In this document: one piece after another, positions 1 to 4,516 of the stretch
Numbering within the stretch: the stretch's first letter is position 1
Layout: every line of letters starts with the position of its first letter
DNA from: Halobacteriales archaeon
Lineage (GTDB): Archaea > Thermoplasmatota > SW-10-69-26 > JACQPN01 > JAIVGT01
DNA length: 6,586 nucleotides
NCBI GenBank assembly: GCA_020201485.1
Contig: JAIVGT010000243.1
Coordinates: 1 to 6,586, forward strand
Reading direction: 5' to 3'
Position numbers and translations under genes: made by a program
Notes under the pieces: generated by a model
Database searches by the model: none
Seen by the model: the letters and a program-made list of their open reading frames with translations, nothing else
What the model was told of the DNA's origin: nothing

Positions 1-505
1 GTATTCCTCCAAGCGACAATCCTACACCGACTTGGCCGAGGTAGAGCGAAGCGGGGCCGAGACTTGCCCGCTTGATGAACTGATACGTCCCGAGCGCTGA
101 GAGAAACGGCGCGGCAGCACCAATCGTGGTGAACGGTCGAGTCAAGCCGTCGTGTGGCCACGGGTGAGGCGCTGAAAGCCAAGAGGTGCCGTCGGCAGCG
201 CCCTGTCCCGAAAGGCCGGCCGCGACGAGGTTTGTGACGTTATTGGCAACCCCGTTCGGAAAACAGGCCAACTCTCCTTCAATCACACATCCAGGTCCTG
301 TAAGACGAGCGACAATCTCAGGATCGATTCCGGGCAATGTTGGCAAGATGCCCGCTCGACTCCACGTTAGGCCAAGATCCGTGCTTCGCCAAAGACCAAG
401 GCCACAGTTCCCCCCTCCCTCTGCTAGGATCGTGTTGGTGGTTGGAAGCACACACAGGTTTGCCTCGACCTTTCCGGTAGGCAGTTTGGAGGTTCTATAT
501 GGCAT
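1..505 (-). CDS. Asp-box (BNR/sialidase-like) propeller protein, N-terminal part, runs off the window
   Basis: The frame is open for 168 codons from ATG at 505 to the left edge, with no stop. Residues 41-48 read STDLGLTW, an exact S-x-D-x-G-x-T-W Asp-box, preceded by a strand ending GLWR. This is the usual first-blade signature of BNR/sialidase-like beta-propellers. Several cysteines (residues 18 and 34, and others later) suit an extracytoplasmic protein. The fold is supported; a substrate or sialidase activity is not. Oddly, no signal peptide precedes the first blade. The ATG lies only 15 nt after the TAG of the upstream secreted gene and in the same frame, so the propeller may be a continuation of that gene split by a nonsense codon, or a second cistron exported some other way. 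No Shine-Dalgarno sequence is visible before 505. GC content is clearly lower than in the 1008-3960 genes. The true start is uncertain and the C-terminus is outside the window. Confidence 0.72.
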   Translation of the reverse strand, partial: MPYRTSKLPTGKVEANLCVLPTTNTILAEGGGNCGLGLWRSTDLGLTWSRAGILPTLPGIDPEIVARLTGPGCVIEGELACFPNGVANNVTNLVAAGLSGQGAADGTSWLSAPHPWPHDGLTRPFTTIGAAAPFLSALGTYQFIKRASLGPASLYLGQVGVGLSLGGI

Positions 506-520
506 GGTATCAGCTGGCCG

Positions 521-943
521 CTACTCGACGAGGGTGCCGTCGATGATTTCGTAGTTCAGCGCCGGGTTCGACCAGACGAGCGCATGGAAGTGATACCCAC
601 CCGACGCGCTCCGTTCGAGCGTCCAATCGCTCACGTAAGTGAATGGGGGGTAGGCCTCACAAACGCCGGGTGACACGGCGAGAACGCAAGCGTGGCTGCT
701 CACGCAGAGACCACCCGAAGCCTCTCCACTAAACACCCAGCTAGCCGCAGCTCCCTGGTAGCCCAGTTCAATGCTTCCTCCGACTGTTTCGCCGTCGAAC
801 GCAAGGCACGGAAGCAAGGGCGGGTCTGTGGTGTTGAACGTTGTTCGCGTTGCATGTCCGGCTAGGACAAGTCCTGAGGGAAGGGCTGCTACAGAAAGAG
901 GCAAGCCGGCGAGGGCCACCACCAAGGCGAACGCGTAACGCAT
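521..943 (-). CDS. small secreted protein with signal peptide, function unknown
   Basis: This is a 140-residue protein. Residues 1-20 (MRYAFALVVALAGLPLSVAA) form a textbook Sec signal peptide: one Arg, a hydrophobic core, then small residues for cleavage near 20-23. The mature part is rich in Gly, Ser, Thr and aromatics, with alternating strand-like patterns and four cysteines (46, 80, 86, 95) that could make two disulfides, suggesting a small beta-sandwich outside the cell. I do not recognise the family. A longer start at 994 is open but would bury the signal peptide 17 residues in. ATG 943 is preferred because a TATA-like element lies about 27 nt upstream. The gene ends with TAG at 523-521, and the Asp-box frame continues in phase 15 nt further on. 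It could therefore be a complete gene followed by a propeller cistron, or the N-terminal domain of a longer disrupted protein. It follows the nucleotidyltransferase gene on the same strand after 64 bp. Confidence 0.72.
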   Translation of the reverse strand: MRYAFALVVALAGLPLSVAALPSGLVLAGHATRTTFNTTDPPLLPCLAFDGETVGGSIELGYQGAAASWVFSGEASGGLCVSSHACVLAVSPGVCEAYPPFTYVSDWTLERSASGGYHFHALVWSNPALNYEIIDGTLVE

Positions 944-966
944 GCGCGACGGACGTGTCTGACCGT

Positions 967-980
967 CCTTAACTCTTTCC
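967..980 (-). promoter_or_regulatory. archaeal-type BRE/TATA promoter for the small secreted gene
   Basis: On the minus strand the sequence reads GGAAAG followed directly by AGTTAAGG. This purine-rich BRE-like stretch plus AT-rich octamer is centred about 27 nt upstream of the ATG at 943. That spacing places transcription start at or next to the start codon, as in leaderless archaeal mRNAs. The match is by eye and is the best of the promoter candidates in the window. Confidence 0.45.
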
Positions 981-1007
981 TGGAGTTTTTGCATCCTGGA
1001 GCAAGGC

Positions 1008-1568
1008 CTAGCCCCACCCGTGCCGCACGGCCGCGCCCGGCGTGTCGAGGTTCACCAGCACGCCCGCATCCGGCACCGGCACCTCCCGCACGCGCTTCGG
1101 GTCGCGGTGGACGACCTCGTGCAGGGGCGTGTCCGCGGCCAGCGCCAAGGCCTCGCGCAGCGCCTCCCCGCCGAGCACGATGGGGTGCCCGTGCTGCGTG
1201 CCGCTCAGGGGCAGGACGACGTCCGCGGGCGTGGCGAGCAGCGCGCGCACCGTGGCCTCGGCCGCGCTCGGCCGGTCCACGGGCCACACCAGGACGCGCT
1301 CCCCACCCGCCGCGCGCGCGCCGAGCTGGAACGTTCCCGTCCGGCCCTGCTCCGGATGCGGGTTGTTCAGCACCTGCGCCCCGGTCCGCTCCGCCTCCTC
1401 CGCGACGTGGGCGTCGCCACCGACGACGACGATGACCGGCGCGCAGCCGGCAAGCTTCGCCACACGCATGATGCGCGCCAGCGCCGTCTCGCCGCCTTGG
1501 CGGAGGAGCGCCTTCGGCGTGCCCATGCGCGTGCTCGCCCCCGCCGCCAGGACCACGCACGGGACCAT
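1008..1568 (-). CDS. MobA/MocA-like nucleotidyltransferase (NTP_transf_3 family)
   Basis: This 186-residue protein has the standard length for the MobA-like GT-A fold. Residues 7-22 carry the nucleotide-binding signature LAAGASTRMGTPKALL. Further landmarks are NNPHPEQGRTGTF (68-80, the N-x5-G segment that contacts nucleotide), WPVDRP (95-100, whose Asp98 is the expected metal ligand), GHP (127-129) and NLDTP (173-177). The GHP plus N-x-DTP combination resembles MocA-type CTP:molybdopterin cytidylyltransferases more than GTP-using MobA, but both belong to one superfamily that also includes sugar-phosphate and other nucleotidylyltransferases. No molybdenum-cofactor gene is nearby, so the substrate is open. 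ATG 1568 gives a perfect N-terminus (MVPCVVLAAG). It is cytoplasmic and strongly GC-rich, and divergent from the PIN gene with 58 bp between the starts. It ends with TAG. Family assignment is firm, exact reaction is not. Confidence 0.88.
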   Translation of the reverse strand: MVPCVVLAAGASTRMGTPKALLRQGGETALARIMRVAKLAGCAPVIVVVGGDAHVAEEAERTGAQVLNNPHPEQGRTGTFQLGARAAGGERVLVWPVDRPSAAEATVRALLATPADVVLPLSGTQHGHPIVLGGEALREALALAADTPLHEVVHRDPKRVREVPVPDAGVLVNLDTPGAAVRHGWG

Positions 1569-1575
1569 GCCCCCA

Positions 1576-1591
1576 GGAAGGCGAACCTTCC
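1576..1591. repeat. perfect 6-bp inverted repeat with 4-nt loop between divergent genes
   Basis: GGAAGG at 1576-1581 and CCTTCC at 1586-1591 are exact reverse complements around CGAA; read on the minus strand the loop is TTCG. It lies 7 nt upstream of the nucleotidyltransferase ATG, between that ATG and the T-run at 1599-1603. It could be a repressor operator covering the minus-strand transcription start, or an RNA hairpin with a UUCG loop if the transcript has a short leader. The symmetry is directly visible; the function is inferred. Confidence 0.4.
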
Positions 1592-1595
1592 GCAT

Positions 1596-1606
1596 CCCTT
1601 TTTGGG
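1596..1606. promoter_or_regulatory. candidate shared TATA element of the divergent pair
   Basis: CCCTTTTTGGG is the only AT-rich stretch in the 58-bp divergent spacer. Its centre (about 1601) is 26 nt before the GTG at 1627 on the plus strand and 33 nt before the ATG at 1568 on the minus strand. Both distances fit archaeal TATA spacing, leaderless for the PIN gene and with a short leader for the nucleotidyltransferase gene. The core is weak for a TATA box, so this is tentative. Confidence 0.3.
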
Positions 1607-1626
1607 AGGCCGCGCCCTGGCCCCGC

Positions 1627-2355
1627 GTGCGACCCATCCAGCTCGTGCGGGAGCCGGACGCCCGGGCGGGCGCGGTCGCGCGCGACGTGCCCGTGTACGA
1701 GCCCGGCGCCTGCGCCGGCTGCCCCCAGGTGCCGGTGTGCAAGGAGCGGGGCAGCGCCACCGTCTTCCTCGTGCACGAGCGGAAGGGCCAGCCGGTGTGG
1801 TGCAAGAAGATCGGCGGCAACCTCGTCGCGTGCAAGGCGCAGCACATGCCGGCGCTGGAGCTGGTGAAGGAAGCGCCCCTGCAGCAGGCGCACCTCGTGC
1901 TCCTGTGCGACGCCAGCGTGTTCATCAACGCCGAGCGTTGGCAATGGCGGCAGTGCCAGCTCGTGCTGGAGCGCGCCGGCCGCGGCTACCGCCTCGCGAC
2001 CACGCGGCCCATCCTGGAGGAGCTGCACTACGCCTACCAGCTCCCGGGGCAGTTCGAGACGTTCGAGGTCGACATGGGAAGGCTGCACCCGCGGCTCCTG
2101 GAGCTGGCGCGGCTGACGACGGCGTATGAGGACGTGGAGGACCGGGCCTCGCTCCGGGACCTGAGCCTGGTCCAGGCCTTGCTCGACCACCCAGGGCTGG
2201 GCGGCATCCTGACCGAGGACGCGGACCTGCTGCGCCTGCACACGCCGAGCATCGTGCGCGAGCTCACCGGGCGCGCCACGCTCCTCCTCACGTGCGAGCA
2301 GTTCTGCCGGTCGAAGCCCGCGTTGTTCCCGGATTACGGCCACGGCACGGCTTGA
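1627..2355 (+). CDS. PIN-domain ribonuclease-like protein with N-terminal cysteine cluster
   Basis: From GTG 1627 this is 242 residues. Residues 29-69 carry CAGCPQVPVC, then VWC and VAC, giving Cys29, 32, 38, 59 and 69: a likely zinc-binding knuckle that could contact RNA or protein. The rest has a PIN-like order: VLLCDASVFIN (first acidic residue Asp95), ILEEL (Glu131/132), SLRDLSLVQALL (Asp178), then GGILTEDADLLRL with Thr196, Asp198 and Asp200 (the usual T-x-D-x-D end of the site). PIN proteins are metal-dependent ribonucleases, often toxins or rRNA processing factors. The zinc module and the lack of an adjacent antitoxin argue against a simple VapC. The frame is open upstream to ATG 1567, but that would overlap the divergent gene's start; GTG 1627 lies 26 nt after a TATA-like element. 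It ends with TGA 24 nt before the ACT gene, suggesting co-transcription. PIN assignment rests on motif order alone. Confidence 0.75.
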   Translation: MRPIQLVREPDARAGAVARDVPVYEPGACAGCPQVPVCKERGSATVFLVHERKGQPVWCKKIGGNLVACKAQHMPALELVKEAPLQQAHLVLLCDASVFINAERWQWRQCQLVLERAGRGYRLATTRPILEELHYAYQLPGQFETFEVDMGRLHPRLLELARLTTAYEDVEDRASLRDLSLVQALLDHPGLGGILTEDADLLRLHTPSIVRELTGRATLLLTCEQFCRSKPALFPDYGHGTA

Positions 2356-2379
2356 TGTGCCCGAAGGCGATGCCGCCCC

Positions 2380-2802
2380 GTGCACCCGCGGCTCCGCAAG
2401 CTGCTCGCCGAGGCGAAGTTCGTCGTGCACCCGCAGCGCTTTTGCATCGTGGGCGTGCCGGCGAGCGAGCAGAGCACGGTCGTGAGCCTGGGCGCGTGGG
2501 GCGCAGCCGTGCAGACCGGGGACCGGGTGACCTACGTGCTGCCCGAGCAGGACTGGCAGCGCGTCGCGGCGAAGTTCCCCCACGCCCGCGTCACGGAGGG
2601 CTGGAAGCTCGTCACCCTCGACGCGCAGGTGCCGTGGGAAGTGTACGGCGTGCTTGCCGAGCTGGCGACCGCACTCGCCGAACGGGGCATCCCGTGCGCC
2701 TGCCTGAGCAGCTTCGACACCGACCACCTCCTCGTGCCCGAGGGGCGTCTGGGCGGTGCCTTGCAGGGGCTCGAAGCCCTGCGCGAGGAAGCGCGCGGCT
2801 GA
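2380..2802 (+). CDS. ACT_7 (CASTOR-like) domain protein
   Basis: This 140-residue soluble protein has no signal or membrane segment. The C-terminal half (84-119) reads VPWEVYGVLAELATALAERG and then IPCACLSSFDTDHLLV. This is the hallmark of the ACT_7 / CASTOR-POLLUX family, in which the helix is followed by a strand ending in S-(T/S)-(F/Y)-(D/N)-T-D-(Y/H)-(L/I)-L-V. The N-terminal half, with VVSLGAW (34-40), VTYVLPEQ (50-57) and GWKLVTLD (74-81), matches the companion ACT module of these roughly 130-150-residue stand-alone proteins. Such domains bind amino acids or other small ligands; the ligand here is unknown. GTG 2380 is the only in-frame start after the previous stop, and GAAGG lies 12 nt upstream as a weak ribosome site. 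It sits between the PIN and DUF2267 genes, so it could sense a metabolite for that group, which is inference. Family call is good. Confidence 0.82.
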   Translation: MHPRLRKLLAEAKFVVHPQRFCIVGVPASEQSTVVSLGAWGAAVQTGDRVTYVLPEQDWQRVAAKFPHARVTEGWKLVTLDAQVPWEVYGVLAELATALAERGIPCACLSSFDTDHLLVPEGRLGGALQGLEALREEARG

Positions 2803-2836
2803 CGGGTTTCGTCCCAAGCCCTTCAAGCGGGCCAGC

Positions 2837-2842
2837 GGGAGG
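2837..2842 (+). promoter_or_regulatory. Shine-Dalgarno site for the DUF2267 gene
   Basis: GGGAGG ends 9 nt before ATG 2852. It is the clearest ribosome binding site in the window and decides this start over an upstream in-frame position near 2756, which would overlap the ACT gene. Confidence 0.6.
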
Positions 2843-2851
2843 TTCGCGGGC

Positions 2852-3262
2852 ATGGAAGCCGAACGGTTCTACCAGGCGCTCTGCGACCGCCTCGGCGTGG
2901 AGGTCGAGCCCGCGACGCGCATCGCCGAGGCCACGCTCATGGCGCTGCACCTGCGCATGCCCGAGGCGGAGGCGCAGCAGTTTTCCGACGCCCTCCCGTC
3001 CGACCTGCGGCGCCTGTTCGCCCACGGCGGCGAGGACCTCAAGGCGCAGCGCGGCTCCTTCAGCAAGTTCACCCGGCAGCAGTTCCTGCAATACGTCGCC
3101 GACCGGCTCGGCGTGCGCGACACGTCGCGCGCCCAGGCCTACGTCCAGGCGACCTTCGCCGTCCTCCGCCAGCAGCTCCCGGAGGCGGACGTGCTCGTGC
3201 AGCGCGCCCTGCCCGCGGACCTGCGCGACCTCTGGCTGGGCACCGCGCCGCGCCAGCGCTGA
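2852..3262 (+). CDS. DUF2267 family protein with two repeated halves
   Basis: This is 136 residues, soluble and helical. It is plainly duplicated. Residues 6-59 (FYQALCDRLGV ... MPEAEAQQFSDALPSDLRRLF) and 78-129 (FLQYVADRLGV ... LPEADVLVQRALPADLRDLW) share F-x5-DRLGV, an Ala/Thr-rich helix, (M/L)PEA and ALP-x-DLR-x-L-(F/W) in the same order and spacing. This two-part helical pattern is that of DUF2267 proteins, found in archaea and bacteria and without a settled function. The usual family length of about 130-145 residues is met. The start is fixed by GGGAGG 9 nt upstream. The gene follows ACT_7 after 49 bp and is followed by a strong hairpin, so it is probably the last gene of the PIN-ACT-DUF2267 unit. 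No catalytic residues can be named. Confidence 0.85.
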   Translation: MEAERFYQALCDRLGVEVEPATRIAEATLMALHLRMPEAEAQQFSDALPSDLRRLFAHGGEDLKAQRGSFSKFTRQQFLQYVADRLGVRDTSRAQAYVQATFAVLRQQLPEADVLVQRALPADLRDLWLGTAPRQR

Positions 3263-3357
3263 GCGCCACGGCCTGGGGTTGCAGGCAAGCTCCATCATCC
3301 GCGGCCCGCATCGCAGGTCCGGCACAGGTCGGGTTCCGCCCACCGTTGCCTCCCTCG

Positions 3358-3395
3358 GCCCGCCGGCGCATCCACCGGCGGGCTCCCTCTCCTCG
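3358..3395 (+). terminator. hairpin terminator after DUF2267
   Basis: GCCCGCCGG at 3358-3366 and CCGGCGGGC at 3375-3383 pair perfectly over 9 bp with an 8-nt loop. A pyrimidine-rich run (TCCCTCTCC) follows. It lies 95 nt after the DUF2267 stop and before the next promoter candidate. There is no pure U-tract, so efficiency is uncertain. Confidence 0.45.
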
Positions 3396-3406
3396 AAATC
3401 TTCAAG
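3394..3406 (+). promoter_or_regulatory. candidate promoter for the zinc-ribbon gene
   Basis: CGAAA followed by TCTTCAAG is centred about 27 nt before ATG 3430, in an otherwise GC-rich spacer. The spacing matches the other leaderless-type promoters here. The octamer is a poor TATA match, so it is weakly supported. Confidence 0.28.
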
Positions 3407-3429
3407 CCAGCCTGCCCCATCGCCGGGCG

Positions 3430-3756
3430 ATGCTCCTGTGCGAGAAGTGCGGCCGGGTCATCCTCTCCTACGAGGTCAAGTACCGCCTCGAATCGGAGGG
3501 CCGCCGGCGCAACTTCTGCAACGACTGCGCGAAGGAGCTCATGAAGGGCCAGGAGAAGCCCAAGGCCCCACCGGCGGCGAAGCCGGCTGCGCCTGCGGCC
3601 CCGGCCGCGGCGGCTGGCGCTGCTGTCCCTCCGGGCGCTGCCGCCCCGTCCCCTCCGACGAAGCTCACACCGGAGGAGCTGGAGGCGCGCAAGAAGGCCG
3701 CGCTGGAGAAGGCGGCGGCGATGAAAGCGCAGAAGGAAGCCCAGGCGAAGGCGTGA
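3430..3756 (+). CDS. zinc-ribbon protein with Ala/Pro linker and helical Lys/Ala tail
   Basis: This 108-residue protein has three parts. Residues 1-40 hold two CxxC knuckles, Cys4/Cys7 (CEKC) and Cys30/Cys33 (CNDC), 22 residues apart: a compact treble-clef or zinc-ribbon unit. Residues 43-77 are almost only Ala, Pro, Gly and Lys, a flexible linker. Residues 79-108 (starting LTPEELEARKKAALEKAAAM) form a strongly helical, Lys/Glu/Ala-rich tail suited to a coiled coil or nucleic-acid contact. No enzyme motif is present; a structural, RNA/DNA-binding or adaptor role is plausible. ATG 3430 starts right at the first knuckle; the frame is open upstream to about 3346, but the extra residues are low in hydrophobic content and run through the terminator hairpin. 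The 54-residue membrane protein begins 39 nt downstream. I do not recognise a named family. Confidence 0.78.
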   Translation: MLLCEKCGRVILSYEVKYRLESEGRRRNFCNDCAKELMKGQEKPKAPPAAKPAAPAAPAAAAGAAVPPGAAAPSPPTKLTPEELEARKKAALEKAAAMKAQKEAQAKA

Positions 3757-3773
3757 GCCGACAAGGGCTTCAA

Positions 3774-3795
3774 GGGCCGGGGTCATGCCCGGCCC
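3774..3795 (+). promoter_or_regulatory. perfect 8-bp hairpin abutting a start codon
   Basis: GGGCCGGG (3774-3781) pairs exactly with CCCGGCCC (3788-3795) around the loop GTCATG. The 3' arm ends at the base before ATG 3796. If both genes share one mRNA the stem would bury the initiation region, which could lower or control translation of the membrane protein. It could instead terminate zinc-ribbon transcription, but no T-tract follows. Confidence 0.4.
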
Positions 3796-3960
3796 ATGGC
3801 CGGCTTCGACATCCTCGGCTTCAGCCCGCTGCTCGTGCTGCTGGTCATCCTGGCCGCGCTCATCTTCCTGAAGATGATGAAGTGGATCGTCCTCATCGCC
3901 ATCATCGCCGCCGTCTACCTCGCGCTGAAGCTCGGCATGGTGCCGGGCGTGACCTTGTAG
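3796..3960 (+). CDS. 54-residue two-helix membrane protein
   Basis: ATG 3796 to TAG 3958-3960 encodes 54 residues. Residues 11-25 (PLLVLLVILAALIFL) and 30-44 (WIVLIAIIAAVYLAL) are strongly hydrophobic, separated by KMMK at 26-29, so the protein is a tight helical hairpin or one long membrane helix with a basic break. The N-terminus (MAGFDILGFS) is short and soluble. Codon choice is strongly G/C in the third position, like the neighbours, which supports real coding. It follows the zinc-ribbon gene by 39 nt. ATG at 3785 is in another frame and does not give this membrane protein. No family can be named; small proteins of this shape often act as membrane subunits or regulators. Confidence 0.7.
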   Translation: MAGFDILGFSPLLVLLVILAALIFLKMMKWIVLIAIIAAVYLALKLGMVPGVTL

Positions 3961-4057
3961 GCGCTGAGCAAAGGCGGCCCCTCGCCCGCCCAGGTCACCA
4001 TCTGGAAGTGACGAAGGTCTCCAGGGTCTCGCCCGTAGCCGACGCCCGTCTCGGGAG

Positions 4058-4068
4058 CAATATTCTTG
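4058..4068 (+). promoter_or_regulatory. candidate promoter of the second secreted module
   Basis: CAATATTCTTG is the most AT-rich stretch in the 135-bp gap after the membrane protein gene, about 32-34 nt before ATG 4096. That would give a leader of a few bases. The rest of 3961-4095 shows only a weak 5-bp stem near 3973-3990 and no gene. Confidence 0.3.
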
Positions 4069-4095
4069 CCCAAGCACGGCCTGCGCGTCACGTCC

Positions 4096-4470
4096 ATGCG
4101 CTCGACGATACTGCCGGGAATCATCCTCCTCTTGCTTTCTGGCATGGTCGCTGGAGTCCCGGGCGGAGCCTCCGGATCCTGCCTAAGATTCGTCGATGTC
4201 AAGTCGGTCCTCCTCCCGATTCCGATTGTGACGCCCAGCGGTCACGACACGCAAATGATCTACATTGATGATCGACCGGATGGCGACGTTTTCGGTCTGC
4301 CTATCCGAAACGGGGTTGTCCACGGAGACGGGACGTGGGTCTATTTCGAAACAAACGGTCAAGCCGGCCTCCAGCGTGGAGGGGTTTCTGATTTGCCAGG
4401 AATTCTTGGGCTTGATTTCGATGAGTCGTGCATCGGCCAATCAACGATTTCGGACGAACTTCTTTTCTGA
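4096..4470 (+). CDS. small secreted protein preceding the second propeller gene
   Basis: This is 124 residues from ATG 4096 to TGA 4468-4470. Residues 1-20 (MRSTILPGIILLLLSGMVAG) form a Sec signal peptide with cleavage likely around 20-27. The mature part is Gly/Asp-rich with strand-like segments such as TQMIYIDD (52-59) and TWVYFETNG (80-88). Only two cysteines (29 and 112) are present, one near each end, suggesting a single disulfide closing the domain. I do not recognise the family. A TTG start at 4066 would add 10 residues before the signal peptide and is less likely. It is the positional counterpart of the 943-521 gene: both are short, exported and directly followed by an Asp-box propeller gene. 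I see no convincing sequence similarity between the two by eye. GC content is much lower than in the 1627-3960 genes. Confidence 0.7.
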   Translation: MRSTILPGIILLLLSGMVAGVPGGASGSCLRFVDVKSVLLPIPIVTPSGHDTQMIYIDDRPDGDVFGLPIRNGVVHGDGTWVYFETNGQAGLQRGGVSDLPGILGLDFDESCIGQSTISDELLF

Positions 4471-4504
4471 TGCGCACTTTTCTTCACCTCGGTGACAACG
4501 CGCT

Positions 4505-4512
4505 ACTTATGG
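4505..4512 (+). promoter_or_regulatory. weak TATA-like element before the second propeller gene
   Basis: ACTTATGG is centred about 27 nt before GTG 4535, the better-placed of two in-frame GTG starts for the signal peptide that follows. The propeller gene may instead be co-transcribed with the gene ending at 4470, so this is tentative. Confidence 0.22.
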
Positions 4513-4516
4513 CGTC

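Noticed and set aside
521..523. TAG as a pyrrolysine codon
   Set aside because: TAG also ends the nucleotidyltransferase (1008), the 54-residue protein (3958) and the propeller (5818). The upstream 140 residues look like a complete domain. Cannot be excluded without looking for pyl genes.
186..554. 122-codon plus-strand frame antisense to the left propeller gene
   Set aside because: Pro/Arg/Ser-rich with no motif, while the opposite strand carries an exact Asp-box and a long open frame.
1567..1629. ATG 1567 as start of the PIN gene
   Set aside because: It overlaps the first codon of the divergent nucleotidyltransferase, and the added residues have no motif. GTG 1627 is better spaced from the TATA-like element.
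1020..2129. 369-codon plus-strand frame over the nucleotidyltransferase and PIN genes
   Set aside because: His/Arg/Ala-rich shadow frame. The two real frames carry clear family motifs.
889..2853. 654-codon open frame on the minus strand across the core genes
   Set aside because: It is antisense to the PIN and ACT genes and overlaps the nucleotidyltransferase in another frame. The product is Arg/Ala/Gly/His-rich without motifs, as expected when GC-rich genes are read out of frame.
2292..4268. 658-codon open frame on the plus strand
   Set aside because: It runs in another frame through the PIN end, ACT, DUF2267, zinc-ribbon and membrane genes. It is Arg/Pro/Ser/Ala-rich with no domain, while each of the covered genes has recognisable features in its own frame.
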